The translations under genes and the position numbers were made by a program. 64,000 nucleotides of DNA from Rheinheimera sp. EpRS3 (GTDB lineage: Bacteria > Pseudomonadota > Gammaproteobacteria > Enterobacterales > Alteromonadaceae). This document shows, piece by piece, positions 21,246 to 31,133 of the stretch. The stretch's first letter is position 1; every line of letters starts with the position of its first letter. The notes beneath the pieces are model-generated. The model did not search any database, was not told the origin of the DNA, and worked only from the letters and a program-made list of their open reading frames with translations. The DNA lies in contig NZ_LNQS01000008.1 of NCBI RefSeq assembly GCF_001513785.1, positions 124,001 through 188,000 on the forward strand, in the 5' to 3' direction.

Positions 21246-21258
21246 GTAAATCCCTTAT

Positions 21259-23058
21259 TTATTTACCTACTTTCAGAATGGCGAGGAAGGCCTCTTGTGG
21301 AACTTCCACATTACCTACCTGCTTCATGCGTTTTTTACCGTCTTTTTGCTTTTGCAGCAGCTTTTTCTTCCGGCTGATATCACCGCCATAACATTTCGCC
21401 AATACGTTTTTACGCATCTGCTTAATGGTGGTGCGGGCAATAACGTGGTTACCGATAGCTGCCTGAATAGCGATATCGAACATCTGCCGTGGGATCAGCT
21501 CTTTTAATTTTTCTGCCAGTTGCCGACCGCGGCCCTGAGCAAAATCGATATGGCTGATAATGGCCAGCGCATCTACACGCTCGCCGTTAATCAAAATATC
21601 TACCCGCTGCATATTCGAGGTTTGGAAGCGCTTAAAGCTGTAATCCAGTGAGGCATAGCCACGGCTGGTCGACTTTAAGCGGTCAAAGAAGTCCATTACC
21701 ACTTCGGCCATCGGTAGCTCATACACCACCGCAACCTGACGGCCGTGATAGCTCATATTCTTCTGCACACCGCGCTTTTCAATACACAGAGTAATCACGT
21801 TACCCAAATATTCTTGTGGCACCAGGATATGTGCTTCAACAATTGGCTCGCGAATTTCATCAATATCATTTACGGCAGGCAAAGCGCTGGGGTTGTCTAC
21901 CATTACGGTTTCGCCGTTCTTTTTCAGCACTTCGTATACTACTGTTGGTGCCGTGGTAATTAAATCCAGATCGTACTCACGCTCTAAGCGCTCCTGAATA
22001 ATTTCCATGTGCAGCATGCCAAGGAAACCAATACGGAAACCAAAGCCCAGTGCGCCAGAGTTTTCCGGCTCATAAAACAATGATGAGTCATTCAGACTTA
22101 GTTTGGCCAGCGCATCACGGAAATCTTCATAATCGTCACTGGATACCGGGAATACACCGGCATACACCTGCGGTTTAATACGCTTAAAGCCCGGCAGCGG
22201 TTTTTCGGCGCTGTTTTTTGCCAGCGTTAAAGTATCGCCTACCGGCGCACCTTTAATCTCTTTAATACCGGCGATAACAAAACCTACTTCACCGGTTTTC
22301 AACTCACCGGTGTTAGTGGCTTTGGGGCTAAATACGCCTACTTTGTCTACTTCGTAGCTCTGGCCGGTAGACATTACTTTAATTTTGTCTTTGGCTTTAA
22401 TGCTGCCGTGTTTTACCCGCACCAGTGATACTACGCCCTGATAGGCATCAAACCACGAATCGATAATCAGTGCCTGGGTTGGCTGTTCCGGCTCACCTTC
22501 CGGTGGCGGAATTTTCTTAACAATGGTTTCCAGCACATCTTTTATGCCTAGCCCGGTTTTGGCTGAACACTGCACAGCACCTATGGCTTCAATGCCGATA
22601 ATATCTTCTATTTCTTCTGCTACGCGGTCTGGTTCTGCCTGTGGCAAATCAATTTTATTCAGTACCGGTAATACTTCTAAATTCATTTCCAGCGCGGTAT
22701 AGCAGTTTGCCACCGTTTGCGCTTCAACGCCCTGGCCAGCGTCTACCACCAGCAGTGCACCTTCGCAGGCCGCCAGCGACCGGCTAACTTCATAAGTAAA
22801 GTCAACATGGCCAGGTGTATCGATAAAATTCAGCTGATAAGTATTACCATCATCAGCCGGGTAATACAGCGTAACACTCTGAGCTTTAATGGTAATACCG
22901 CGCTCACGCTCGAGATCCATTGAGTCCAGCACCTGCTGCTGCATTTCACGATCAGATAAACCACCACAATACTGAATTAAACGATCAGACAGCGTCGATT
23001 TACCATGGTCGATATGGGCAATAATAGAAAAGTTTCTGATGTGATTTAGTTTAGGCAT
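21259..23058 (-). CDS. lepA: Elongation factor 4 (LepA)
   Basis: A 599-residue translational GTPase that can back-translocate ribosomes and assists 30S biogenesis. I chose the ATG at 23058, since [20 protein letters not shown] is the usual LepA start; the 20 codons upstream do not resemble the family. G1 is [14 protein letters not shown], switch [13 protein letters not shown]4 [12 protein letters not shown]. The LepA-specific C-terminal domain ends with [20 protein letters not shown] and [18 protein letters not shown]. First gene of the lepA-lepB-rnc-era-recO-pdxJ-acpS run. Confidence 0.97.
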   Translation of the reverse strand: MPKLNHIRNFSIIAHIDHGKSTLSDRLIQYCGGLSDREMQQQVLDSMDLERERGITIKAQSVTLYYPADDGNTYQLNFIDTPGHVDFTYEVSRSLAACEGALLVVDAGQGVEAQTVANCYTALEMNLEVLPVLNKIDLPQAEPDRVAEEIEDIIGIEAIGAVQCSAKTGLGIKDVLETIVKKIPPPEGEPEQPTQALIIDSWFDAYQGVVSLVRVKHGSIKAKDKIKVMSTGQSYEVDKVGVFSPKATNTGELKTGEVGFVIAGIKEIKGAPVGDTLTLAKNSAEKPLPGFKRIKPQVYAGVFPVSSDDYEDFRDALAKLSLNDSSLFYEPENSGALGFGFRIGFLGMLHMEIIQERLEREYDLDLITTAPTVVYEVLKKNGETVMVDNPSALPAVNDIDEIREPIVEAHILVPQEYLGNVITLCIEKRGVQKNMSYHGRQVAVVYELPMAEVVMDFFDRLKSTSRGYASLDYSFKRFQTSNMQRVDILINGERVDALAIISHIDFAQGRGRQLAEKLKELIPRQMFDIAIQAAIGNHVIARTTIKQMRKNVLAKCYGGDISRKKKLLQKQKDGKKRMKQVGNVEVPQEAFLAILKVGK

Positions 23059-23258
23059 GTTGTCCGCAAAACTGAGGGCGTAACGCAAAGCAGCAAACTC
23101 GATAACGACAAGTCGCAACCTCCTGCGCTGACGCGGGTTATTCCGAAAATTAGCGCGAATTGTACTCTATCCGGCGGCAGCTTGCTATGTGTTATTCAAA
23201 GCGCTGCGCTATCATGCAGGCAAAAGTATTGGCGATCAAAGTAGTGCAGATAAAAGTG

Positions 23259-23714
23259 TTAGGACAGCGCGTGTTGTTGTACACCAAGTGAAGGCAGAAC
23301 TTCGAGGATAACAATCTGGGTATGTTTTTCCTGCTGCTGGCCATAACGCCTGGCCAGCATAAAACCGCTTGCGGTGCCAACCAGAGCCAACAGCATAACC
23401 CAGCCTTCGGCTAAACCCACTGCGTTACCAAGCAGCGCCAGCAGCAACAGCAACACTAAAGGCAACAAATATACCATCAGTGCAGCCATGATCAGGCTTT
23501 GCTCATTCAGGCCAATTTTAACCTGCTCTCCGGGTAGTAACGTCAAGGCGGTGGGAACAAAAAAACGTTGCTGTCTGGGTGTCAGGGTTTTCGCTACTAT
23601 GCCGGTGCCGCAATCATCGCTGACGTTGCAAGCATTGCAACTGGCAACAGGTGTGCTGGTTAACCAAACCCCGTTGCCCTCGCACGCTGCCACAGTCGCA
23701 ATTTCTTCTACCAT
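23259..23714 (-). CDS. rseC: SoxR-reducing/sigma-E regulatory membrane protein RseC
   Basis: A 151-residue RseC/MucC protein. RseC is an inner-membrane protein of the rpoE operon that modulates sigma-E and helps reduce SoxR. The N-terminal cysteine cluster (CNACNVSDDCGTGIV, about residues 22-36) could hold an iron-sulfur cluster. Two membrane helices follow at about 77-98 and 102-122 (LIMAALMVYLLPLVLLLLLA, VMLLALVGTASGFMLA). Its start codon overlaps the end of rseB. Last gene of rpoE-rseA-rseB-rseC. Confidence 0.93.
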   Translation of the reverse strand: MVEEIATVAACEGNGVWLTSTPVASCNACNVSDDCGTGIVAKTLTPRQQRFFVPTALTLLPGEQVKIGLNEQSLIMAALMVYLLPLVLLLLLALLGNAVGLAEGWVMLLALVGTASGFMLARRYGQQQEKHTQIVILEVLPSLGVQQHALS

Positions 23715-24643
23715 CAGTGCACTGCTGCTGCCAACTGACGGGCAGTTTCAATACTCACCGGGCCGATAACAGTGACTTCCAGCTGATTACTGGTTTGCAC
23801 ATAAATCGTCGTGGCACCGTCACGGTAAGCCTGGGTAGGCAATTGTTGTGAATTTTGCACAAAAACCGACACCTGATGCAAACCATCACTTAGCAGCCAA
23901 TAGCTTAACAAACTGCTTTCAAGCTGTGGAATACCTGCCGGGTCAACAACAGGCTGGTATCCTTGCGGCAACCAGTTCAGTTTATGTCGGGCTTGCGGCG
24001 CAGCCTTAGTTGCAGTATCTGCCGGTTGCGGCAACTCAGCTGCTATCAGCGCATTTAAGTTCTCCGGCAGTTCAGGGCTAATTTGCATATGAGTAACCAA
24101 CCAGCGCTCCAGCGCGGTTTGCTGTTCAGATAAGGTGTCGATACGTAGCGGAAAACCAGTTTCGTCGTCTAACCATAACCAGTAACTGTAACGGCCAGCG
24201 TCTTTGGCAGTCAGGCGCAGTAATTGTGCACTGCGGCCAGACATCACCAAACTGCTGCCCGCAACAGCATTATACAGCCGGGTGATATTGTCTTTTGCTT
24301 CAAACAGCAATGCCGGTAATTCAGGAATACTGGCGCCTTGAGTAACAAAGGCAGGCCGGTCGGTCAGCAAATAATAAATCTGGCTATCGCGGCGCAGAAT
24401 ATCTACGCCGTTGGTATCCAGTGGAATAAGGTGTTCAATTTCCTGCTCAGCGGTGCGGCCATGTATCCAGCGGTAAGTGTCTACTTTACTGCCTTTTAAT
24501 ACCACAAAAGAGGTGTCGAAATTATACTGTTTTACCGCATTTTGTACTTTATCAAACAAGGCCCAGGCAGATTGCTCGGCTTGAGCAACCCCGGAGATTA
24601 CAACCAACACTATGGCACTACAAAAGCCAGCAAATCGCATCAT
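23714..24643 (-). CDS. rseB: Sigma-E factor regulatory protein RseB
   Basis: A 309-residue periplasmic protein that binds RseA and shields it from DegS until lipopolysaccharide or mislocalised lipoproteins release it. A signal peptide ends near AQAEQS (residues 1-22). The lipoprotein-fold N-domain contains FDTSFVVLKGSKVDTYRWIH and ADQEIEHLIPLD-like sequence, and the MucB/RseB C-terminal domain has PVVDPAGIPQLESSLLSYWL and SDGLHQVSVFVQNS. It overlaps rseA by 4 bp and rseC by 1 bp. Confidence 0.95.
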   Translation of the reverse strand: MMRFAGFCSAIVLVVISGVAQAEQSAWALFDKVQNAVKQYNFDTSFVVLKGSKVDTYRWIHGRTAEQEIEHLIPLDTNGVDILRRDSQIYYLLTDRPAFVTQGASIPELPALLFEAKDNITRLYNAVAGSSLVMSGRSAQLLRLTAKDAGRYSYWLWLDDETGFPLRIDTLSEQQTALERWLVTHMQISPELPENLNALIAAELPQPADTATKAAPQARHKLNWLPQGYQPVVDPAGIPQLESSLLSYWLLSDGLHQVSVFVQNSQQLPTQAYRDGATTIYVQTSNQLEVTVIGPVSIETARQLAAAVH

Positions 24644-25269
24644 TGTTGCTCGTTTTGATCTTTTCCATCAGCCTTATTGCTATTGTGATTAGCCTGCTGA
24701 GAGTGTTCCATCACCCGTACCTGTTGGCGATGCGCATTTAACAGCGCCTGCAGGCGTTTTTGTTGCTCCAGCATTGCCTGCTGTTCCTGCTCGGCAAAAC
24801 GGTCGTTAACGGTGGTCTGGCTTAAACTTACCGGCGTGGCAAAACCTGCTATCGGCTGGGTTTGTAACACAGGTAAAGGTGCAAAGGCGTCCTGCTGTGG
24901 TGACTGCTGATATTGCTGCACACCAAACACGGCCATTAATGCGACACCGGCAGCTACTGCACCCTGGGCGACAGGCTGTAACCAGCGGCCATTAGCAGCA
25001 ACTGACACAGTATTACGTAAACGTTTTAGCAGGTTACGATCAGATTGCAACTGATACACCGGCTCATCAGCCAACTGGGCAGCAAAGTTGTCTGCAAAAT
25101 CAGCCGTTATCGGGCTTTGCGGTTCACGACGTAACACAGCGCCGATCAAGTGATAGCGTTCAAACTGGTGTTGCAACTGAGCATCATTAAGCAAGCTGTC
25201 CAGCTGTGCTTTACTCAGTGGCTGGTTATCACTGGCAGCAGAGAGCCAATCCTGATTTTCTGACGACAT
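24640..25269 (-). CDS. rseA: Anti-sigma-E factor RseA
   Basis: A 209-residue single-pass anti-sigma factor. The N-terminal cytoplasmic domain that binds RpoE contains LDSLLNDAQLQHQFERYHLI and VLRREPQSPITADFADNFAA. One transmembrane segment is at about residues 104-120 (VAQGAVAAGVALMAVFGVQQ). The periplasmic tail is rich in Gln and ends in an Asn/Asp/Gln/Lys stretch. It would be cut by DegS and RseP on envelope stress. It lies 41 bp downstream of rpoE and overlaps rseB. Confidence 0.94.
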   Translation of the reverse strand: MSSENQDWLSAASDNQPLSKAQLDSLLNDAQLQHQFERYHLIGAVLRREPQSPITADFADNFAAQLADEPVYQLQSDRNLLKRLRNTVSVAANGRWLQPVAQGAVAAGVALMAVFGVQQYQQSPQQDAFAPLPVLQTQPIAGFATPVSLSQTTVNDRFAEQEQQAMLEQQKRLQALLNAHRQQVRVMEHSQQANHNSNKADGKDQNEQQ

Positions 25270-25310
25270 AATGTTTCCTGTCTTAAAATTACTGGTTTTT
25301 GCCCTGACTG

Positions 25311-25886
25311 CTAGCTTATTAACGGCTTAAGCTGCAAATCAATTGCCTCACGTGCCCGGAAGATACGGCTTCTGACGGTGCCTATCGGGCACCCCATTAC
25401 TTCCGCAATTTCTTCATAGCTTAACCCTTCAAGTTCACGCAGCGTAATAGCAGTGCGAAGTTCGTCGGGCAATTTTTCAATGGTGCTGAACACCACATTA
25501 CGAATTTCATCGGACAATAACAACTTTTCCGGTGAATCTTGTTCCTTTAATGCATCGCTGCCTTCAAAATATTCAGCATCTTCCGCATCAACGTCTGTTG
25601 CCGGTGGCTTACGGCCATTAGCAACCAGATAATTCTTAGCACTGTTTACCGCAATACGGTAAAGCCAGGTATAAAACGCGCTTTCGCCACGAAACCCCGG
25701 GATAGCCCTATAGGCTTTAATAAAGGCTTCCTGCGCGACATCTGCTACGTCTCCGTGGTTAGAGACATAACGGGAAATTAAGTTCGCAATCCGGTGCTGA
25801 TATTTTCGCACCAATACATTAAACGCCGCTTTATCGCCTTGTTGTACACGCTGGACAATCTGCCAGTCCAATTCTTGCTCGCTCAT
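25311..25886 (-). CDS. rpoE: RNA polymerase sigma-E factor
   Basis: A 191-residue ECF sigma factor for envelope stress, identical in length to the E. coli protein when started at 25886 (MSEQELDWQIVQRVQQGDKA). An ORF can be read 79 codons further upstream, but it would overlap nadB and has no family similarity. Region 2 shows YQHRIANLISRYVSNHGDVA and DVAQEAFIKAYRAIPGFRGE; region 4 shows LRTAITLRELEGLSYEEIAE and CPIGTVRSRIFRAREAI. It heads rpoE-rseA-rseB-rseC and is divergent from nadB. A sigma-E-like promoter precedes it. Confidence 0.97.
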   Translation of the reverse strand: MSEQELDWQIVQRVQQGDKAAFNVLVRKYQHRIANLISRYVSNHGDVADVAQEAFIKAYRAIPGFRGESAFYTWLYRIAVNSAKNYLVANGRKPPATDVDAEDAEYFEGSDALKEQDSPEKLLLSDEIRNVVFSTIEKLPDELRTAITLRELEGLSYEEIAEVMGCPIGTVRSRIFRAREAIDLQLKPLIS

Positions 25887-25947
25887 ATCCGAGCTGATCC
25901 CCTGTAATACTAATCGTTCTATTAACTGGCGCTGGTCTAGCGTGTTG

Positions 25948-25976
25948 CTATGACTCTGCTGCACAGAAATAGTTCT
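25948..25976 (-). promoter_or_regulatory. Candidate sigma-E autoregulatory promoter of rpoE
   Basis: Minus strand: AGAACTA as -35 (25970-25976), a 16-nt spacer and TCATAG as -10 (25948-25953), about 60 bp before the rpoE start. This resembles the sigma-E consensus GGAACTT-N16-TCTRA and the known autoregulatory rpoE promoter. The match is partial, so this is an inference. Confidence 0.5.
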
Positions 25977-26034
25977 GCTAAGTTTGGCAAAAAAGCTACA
26001 ATAGCCCGACATTGACTGATGGCAAGTGTATCGC

Positions 26035-27645
26035 ATGACGCAAGCAAAAGAATATCTCTGTGATGTATTAATTATCGGCAGCGGTGCTGCCGGATTGTCG
26101 CTGGCGCTGCAACTGGCAGACAAAGCCCGTGTGCTGGTACTCAGTAAAGGCCCGCTACGTGAAGGCTCTACGCTATATGCTCAGGGTGGCATAGCTGCTG
26201 TGTTTGATGAAAACGACAGTATTGCATCGCATGTTGATGACACCCTGATAGCCGGTGCCGGTTTGTGTGACGAAGCGGCAGTGCAGTTTACCGCCGGCAA
26301 TGCCAAAGCTGCGATGGAATGGCTGATTGCCCAGGGCGTGCCGTTTGATCAGTACAAAGATGAAGACGGCAGCCTGAAGTATCACCTAACCCGTGAAGGT
26401 GGCCACAGCCACCGGCGCATTTTGCATGCTGCCGATGCCACTGGCCAGGCCGTACAGATCACCTTAGTAGATCAGGTTAAAACCCATCCTAATATTCAAC
26501 TGCTGGAAAACTACAACGCCATCGACTTAATTAACGGCCGTAAAATTGGCCGCGATGCAAAGCGCTGCTATGGCGCCTATGTCTGGAACAAAGAAGATGC
26601 AAAAGTTGAGCTGGTGCGTGCCCGCTTTATTGCCTTGGCTACCGGTGGTGCCAGCAAGGTGTATCTGTATACCAGCAACCCCGATGTGGCCAGCGGCGAT
26701 GGCATAGCCATGGCCTGGCGCGCCGGCTGCCGGGTAGCTAACATGGAATTCAACCAGTTTCACCCCACCAGTTTGTACCACCCGGATGCGCCTAATTTTT
26801 TAATTACCGAAGCCATGCGCGGTGAAGGCGCTTATTTAAAACGGCCGGATGGCAGCCGCTTTATGCCGGATTTTGACGAGCGCGCTGAACTCGCGCCGCG
26901 CGATATCGTTGCCCGCGCTATCGACTATGAAATGAAACGCCTTGGCGCTAACTGTGTTTATCTGGATATCAGCCATAAACCGAAAGACTTCGTTATTGAG
27001 CACTTCCCTACCATTTACGCCAAATGCTTAAGCGTCGGTATTGATATCACCCGTCAACCGATTCCGGTGGTACCGGCCGCGCATTACACCTGTGGTGGCG
27101 TAATGACTAACTTAAATGGCCAGACTGATATTGATAACCTGTATGCCATTGGCGAAGTGGCCTACACCGGCTTGCACGGCGCTAACCGTATGGCCAGCAA
27201 TTCGCTACTTGAATGTGTGGTGTTTGCGCAGGCTGCGGCCAGCCATATACTGGCAGAATTAGATAGCAGCAGCGAGCTGCCAGTATTGCCGCCGTGGGAT
27301 GACAGCCGTGTCAGCGATTCAGACGAAGAAGTGGTGATTACCCACAACTGGCATGAGCTGCGGTTATTTATGTGGGATTACGTTGGCATAGTGCGCACCA
27401 ACAAACGGCTGGAACGCGCACTGCACCGGGTTGAGTTACTGCAGCGGGAAATTCACGAGTATTACAGCCATTTCCGTGTCAGCCATAATTTACTGGAGCT
27501 GCGTAATCTGGTGCAGGTAGCCGAGCTGATCATCCACTGCGCGCTGCAGCGTAAAGAAAGCCGGGGCCTGCATTACAACCTGGACTACCCGGACACCCAG
27601 CCCGACAGCAAGCCAACTGTACTTACGCCCAAAACCAGCGTTTAA
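26035..27645 (+). CDS. nadB: L-aspartate oxidase NadB
   Basis: A 536-residue FAD enzyme oxidising L-aspartate to iminoaspartate, the first step of NAD synthesis. The ATG at 26035 is preferred over a GTG 9 bp upstream. The dinucleotide-binding motif is [20 protein letters not shown]. Succinate dehydrogenase-like features include [20 protein letters not shown], the active-site region [44 protein letters not shown] and [19 protein letters not shown]. Divergent from rpoE, as in E. coli. No nadA or nadC is adjacent. Confidence 0.97.
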   Translation: MTQAKEYLCDVLIIGSGAAGLSLALQLADKARVLVLSKGPLREGSTLYAQGGIAAVFDENDSIASHVDDTLIAGAGLCDEAAVQFTAGNAKAAMEWLIAQGVPFDQYKDEDGSLKYHLTREGGHSHRRILHAADATGQAVQITLVDQVKTHPNIQLLENYNAIDLINGRKIGRDAKRCYGAYVWNKEDAKVELVRARFIALATGGASKVYLYTSNPDVASGDGIAMAWRAGCRVANMEFNQFHPTSLYHPDAPNFLITEAMRGEGAYLKRPDGSRFMPDFDERAELAPRDIVARAIDYEMKRLGANCVYLDISHKPKDFVIEHFPTIYAKCLSVGIDITRQPIPVVPAAHYTCGGVMTNLNGQTDIDNLYAIGEVAYTGLHGANRMASNSLLECVVFAQAAASHILAELDSSSELPVLPPWDDSRVSDSDEEVVITHNWHELRLFMWDYVGIVRTNKRLERALHRVELLQREIHEYYSHFRVSHNLLELRNLVQVAELIIHCALQRKESRGLHYNLDYPDTQPDSKPTVLTPKTSV

Positions 27646-27651
27646 AGTTAG

Positions 27652-28080
27652 CTACACGCCAGAGCCTGACTGCCAGTTTTGCTGGCTGATGGCTCTGGCC
27701 AACGCCCGAAACTGCGCCTCAGAGCATTGATCGGCGAAAATCCACTTACGGTAGCAGCGCTGATCGGTATCGGCCTGCCACTGCAACCGCAGCATATGCT
27801 GGCTAACCAGGCCACCGGACAACAACCGGCCAGGTGGTAGGGCGCTGTTAAACCAGTGCAGTTGGCTGTTATCGGTTATGGTTAGCGTGGCACTATGCTG
27901 CAGTTGTTGCAAAACACCGTACCAGTGCCAGTAAAATAGCGGTAGTACCACAGCAACCAGGATAACTCCGGTTACCCCCAGCGGCGTAACTGCCAATACC
28001 AGCACCGGCAGTGCCGCCAGCAGCAACATGCCACGCTGACACAACCGGCTGGCTGACAAACAGAGGTTATACGCGGACAC
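27652..28080 (-). CDS. ygfX: YgfX (CptA-like) inner-membrane protein
   Basis: A 142-residue protein with two adjacent hydrophobic segments (about residues 18-35 and 36-52) and a short soluble C-terminal part with LTITDNSQLHWFN and KWIFADQCSEAQFRALARAI. This is the YgfX pattern; in E. coli it is encoded after sdhE and was described as a toxin interacting with MreB and FtsZ, a claim that remains debated. The start overlaps the sdhE end by 14 bp. It converges with nadB (6-bp gap). Confidence 0.85.
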   Translation of the reverse strand: MSAYNLCLSASRLCQRGMLLLAALPVLVLAVTPLGVTGVILVAVVLPLFYWHWYGVLQQLQHSATLTITDNSQLHWFNSALPPGRLLSGGLVSQHMLRLQWQADTDQRCYRKWIFADQCSEAQFRALARAISQQNWQSGSGV

Positions 28081-28318
28081 GATCCAGAATAACCTGGATC
28101 AACGCCTGAATAGCAGCATCAGACGATTTGGCATGGCCCATAAACCAGGAAAATAAGTCTGGATCATCACACGCCAGCAAACGCTCAAAATCCTGTTTTT
28201 GCTGTAGTGTCAGCGCATCGTAACCGTCTTCCACAAAAGGTGCCAGCAATACATCAAGCTCCAGCATGCCGCGACGACACGCCCAGCGTAACCTTGGTTT
28301 AATCATTAACTCTGCCAT
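28067..28318 (-). CDS. sdhE: FAD assembly factor SdhE (YgfY/CptB)
   Basis: An 83-residue helical protein. SdhE promotes covalent flavinylation of succinate dehydrogenase and fumarate reductase. The start at 28318 has AAAGGAAAC just upstream; a 25-codon upstream extension is not family-like. The family motif RRGMLELDVLLAPFV (RGxxE) and the acidic segment LLACDDPDLFSWFMGH are intact. Operon sdhE-ygfX, divergent from ygfZ, matching the E. coli ygfZ/ygfYX neighbourhood. Confidence 0.93.
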   Translation of the reverse strand: MAELMIKPRLRWACRRGMLELDVLLAPFVEDGYDALTLQQKQDFERLLACDDPDLFSWFMGHAKSSDAAIQALIQVILDRVRV

Positions 28319-28469
28319 ATGTTTCCTTTGCAAATAGCGCTTTGATATATCGATCCCGACAGCATAGCCGCTGATTCTAACAAAAATTAGCAAACGGGGT
28401 TGAGCTTTTCCGGCTTTCCCCCAATGATAGCAATATTCGTTTTAATACTGAGCTTCGCTACGGCACATT

Positions 28470-29438
28470 ATGCATACATCCTGGTTAACAGCAGAACAAT
28501 ACGCCGCATTGTCCACTCAGGTTCAGGGCGCTTTTATTTCACCGCTACCTGCATTTGAAAGCCTGATGATCAGCGGGCCAGACAACCGCAAATATTTGCA
28601 GGGCCAAACCACCTGCGATTTAGATCAGCTAAACGACGATAATTTTCTGCACGGTGCCCACTGCGACGCCAAGGGTAAAATGTGGTCACAGTTTTATCTG
28701 GTCAGCCATGCTGAGCAGCTTATCAGCATTGCCTTTCGGGACGAACTTAACGCCTCTGGCGCGCAGTGGAAAAAATTTGGCGTGTTTTCTAAAGTCAGTT
28801 TCGAAGCTGGCCAGCAACACTTTGCCATATTTGGTCTGGGTGGAGAAAATGCAGCAACACTGATTTCGCAGCTGGGCTTTACCCTGCCACAGCGCGGCGA
28901 ACTGGCCCGGTACAACAATGCCTTATTGCTGGCACTGGCTGCCGACCATTTTATACTGTTGCTGCCTGTAGCAGAAGCCCAGCAGCTAATGCAGCAAAAA
29001 CTGCCCTTTGCTGCGCCTAACGTCTGGCTGGCACAGCATATTCAGCATGGTTTTAGTTATCTGGAACAGGGTTTAATTGGCGAATTTGTGCCGCAAATGC
29101 TTAACTTACAAGCATTAGATGCCATTAGTTTTACCAAAGGCTGCTATATCGGCCAGGAAACAGTGGCCCGGCTGAAATACCGTGGCGGTAATAAAAGAGC
29201 CGCGTACATTTTAACAGCCGACACAGACGAAGTGCCAAAAGCTGGCACTGATATAGAAATTCAACTAGGTGAGAACTGGCGCCGGAGCGGCCAGGTTGTC
29301 AATGCAGCAAACATTCATAACCAATTATGGTTAATTGCGGTATTACCTTACGACATAACACCGGCAGACTCATTACGGCTTAGCAGCGACAGTGCCCCGG
29401 CACTGCGCATAGTGCCGTTACCTTACTCGTTAAATTAA
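28470..29438 (+). CDS. ygfZ: tRNA-modifying protein YgfZ
   Basis: A 322-residue folate-binding protein of the GcvT/YgfZ family. It supports iron-sulfur enzymes such as MiaB and affects tRNA modification. The diagnostic motif FTKGCYIGQETVARLKYRGG (K-G-C-Y-x-G-Q-E, about residues 220-239) is present, with the Cys that defines the family. The N-terminal YLQGQTTCDLDQL and CDAKGKMWSQFYL are typical. It is followed 10 bp later by a SlyD-like gene, suggesting co-transcription. Confidence 0.95.
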   Translation: MHTSWLTAEQYAALSTQVQGAFISPLPAFESLMISGPDNRKYLQGQTTCDLDQLNDDNFLHGAHCDAKGKMWSQFYLVSHAEQLISIAFRDELNASGAQWKKFGVFSKVSFEAGQQHFAIFGLGGENAATLISQLGFTLPQRGELARYNNALLLALAADHFILLLPVAEAQQLMQQKLPFAAPNVWLAQHIQHGFSYLEQGLIGEFVPQMLNLQALDAISFTKGCYIGQETVARLKYRGGNKRAAYILTADTDEVPKAGTDIEIQLGENWRRSGQVVNAANIHNQLWLIAVLPYDITPADSLRLSSDSAPALRIVPLPYSLN

Positions 29439-29448
29439 AGAGGTTTTC

Positions 29449-29934
29449 ATGACCATATCTCAGGACAAAGTTGTCGCCATGCACTACACCGTTACCGATC
29501 CACAAGGTAACGAACTGGATTCTTCCGTTGGCGGCGAGCCTTTAGTCTTCTTATTTGGCCACGGTTCACTTATTCCGGGTTTAGAGCAGGCGTTAACCGG
29601 CAAAGCCGCCGGTGACAAATTTAAAGCCGATATTGCAGCTGCAGAGGCTTATGGCGAGCGCCATGATGCACTCACGCAGGCCGTACCAAAAACCATGTTT
29701 GAAGGTATGGACGTTGCCGTGGGTATGCGTTTTCGTGCCGCCGGCCCGGATGGCCGTGAGCAATCGGTTATCGTGCTGGAAGTAACCGAAGATGAAGTCG
29801 TGGTTGATGGTAACCACCCGTTATCTGGTATCGATTTAAGCTTTGACGTTGAAGTACTGCTGGTACGTGATGCCACCGAAGAAGAACTCAGCCATGGCCA
29901 TGTGCATGGCATTGATGGTCACGCCGGTCACTAA
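29449..29934 (+). CDS. FKBP-type peptidyl-prolyl cis-trans isomerase, SlyD-like
   Basis: A 161-residue SlyD-type isomerase and chaperone. The FKBP half starts DKVVAMHYTVTDPQGNELDS and has PLVFLFGHGSLIPGLEQALT. The inserted IF chaperone flap is EAYGERHDALTQAVPKTMFE. The protein returns to FKBP with VDGNHPLSGIDLSFDVEVL. The tail HGHVHGIDGHAGH is His-rich and could bind nickel, but is shorter than that of E. coli SlyD. AAGAGG precedes the ATG. Symbol withheld because SlyD and related SlpA/FkpB paralogues occur together. Confidence 0.9.
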   Translation: MTISQDKVVAMHYTVTDPQGNELDSSVGGEPLVFLFGHGSLIPGLEQALTGKAAGDKFKADIAAAEAYGERHDALTQAVPKTMFEGMDVAVGMRFRAAGPDGREQSVIVLEVTEDEVVVDGNHPLSGIDLSFDVEVLLVRDATEEELSHGHVHGIDGHAGH

Positions 29935-30182
29935 TAAGCTACACCAAAAAGCCGGCCGGCAAAGGCCGGCAACTCCTGCCAACAGCGGTTACTTTTTCCT
30001 TCAGCATTTACCCTGCTTAACGGCAAAAAACTTAATTCAGATCAAGCCCCCACTTTGGCGAATTGCATTGTGCCGGTTAGTAACAGCCCATTAGCACCTG
30101 CAGTAAATTCTTGACACTGAGCGCAAAGCCACATATTTTTACCGACTGTCAGAATTTTTTCCATTGAGAGCGACCGGCCTGA

Positions 30183-31133
30183 ATGAAAGATCGTATTATC
30201 ATTTCTGTCTCAACCATCAATGGGACCCGCCATTTTAACGTCAGCAAACTGTTTAAACGCAACGCCGTTATTGCTATGTGGGCCATGCTGTTTGGCCTGA
30301 TAATTACCGCTGCCGTTATAGATTACCTGCTGCGCACTGTGGATAAAAGCCAGCACCAGCGTACCGCGCTTACCGAACAAGCCGCCAGCCTGCGGGCAGA
30401 AATTGATATGCTGAACAACAGCAAACAGCAGTTGGAGCTTGAGCTAAACACCAAACAAGACGAAATGCTGCAGGTAGTAAACCGCGTTGGTGAAATAGAA
30501 CTGGCACTGGGATTAGAGCAGCAATATCCGCAAAATTTAGAAAACCGGCTTGATACTGCCAGCGTTAACTCGGCAGCACGCCTGGCGATGCTACAACTGG
30601 TACCTAACGGTTCACCGCTGGAGTTCAGGCGCCGCTCGTCACGCTTTGGTGTACGCGAACACCCTATTATTGGCAAACAGCAGCACCACAAAGGGGTAGA
30701 TTTATCCGCCAGCCGCGGCACGCCTATTTATGCACCGGCTGATGGCGTGGTTGAAGTTGTCCGGCCGAATAAACAAGGCTACGGTAACCTGTTAAAAATC
30801 CGCCATGCGTTTGGTTTTTCAACACTCTATGCACATCTGGATTCTTTTAAAGTGAAAAGTGGCCACTTTGTGCATAAAGGCGAGCTAATCGCCACCTCCG
30901 GCAATACCGGTTTATCTACCGCACCACATTTACATTACGAAGTACATTTCCTTGATCGGGCACTTAATCCACAAAGCTTTATGGACTGGGATGCCACTAA
31001 TTTCGATCTGGTGTTTGAGAAGGAAAGGAGCATTAAATGGGATTCTTTAGTCAGCATGCTGGAAACCAAGGCAAGCACGCAGTTACAACTGTCGTTGCAC
31101 AAGGATGCACAGTTAACGGCAGTCTCCGACTAA
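30183..31133 (+). CDS. Membrane-anchored M23 (LytM-type) peptidase
   Basis: A 316-residue protein. One transmembrane helix near residues 29-49 (AVIAMWAMLFGLIITAAVID), then a periplasmic coiled coil (about 55-105, Glu/Gln/Lys-rich), then a LytM domain with the zinc ligands in HHKGVDLSASRGTPIYAPAD (H...D) and PHLHYEVHF (HxH). All ligands are present, so it should be an active murein DD-endopeptidase. Its last 97 bp overlap the start of the bactofilin gene in another frame. M23-bactofilin pairs control cell shape in several proteobacteria (Csd1/CcmA, LmdC/BacA). Confidence 0.9.
   Translation: MKDRIIISVSTINGTRHFNVSKLFKRNAVIAMWAMLFGLIITAAVIDYLLRTVDKSQHQRTALTEQAASLRAEIDMLNNSKQQLELELNTKQDEMLQVVNRVGEIELALGLEQQYPQNLENRLDTASVNSAARLAMLQLVPNGSPLEFRRRSSRFGVREHPIIGKQQHHKGVDLSASRGTPIYAPADGVVEVVRPNKQGYGNLLKIRHAFGFSTLYAHLDSFKVKSGHFVHKGELIATSGNTGLSTAPHLHYEVHFLDRALNPQSFMDWDATNFDLVFEKERSIKWDSLVSMLETKASTQLQLSLHKDAQLTAVSD

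Noticed and set aside
27652-28318. sdhE-ygfX as a toxin-antitoxin system
   Set aside because: SdhE is a flavinylation factor; the toxin-antitoxin view of this pair is contested and nothing in the sequence demands it.
29951-29970. GCCGGCC/GGCCGGC hairpin after the SlyD-like gene as terminator
   Set aside because: The stem is good but no T-run follows, so rho-independent termination is not supported.
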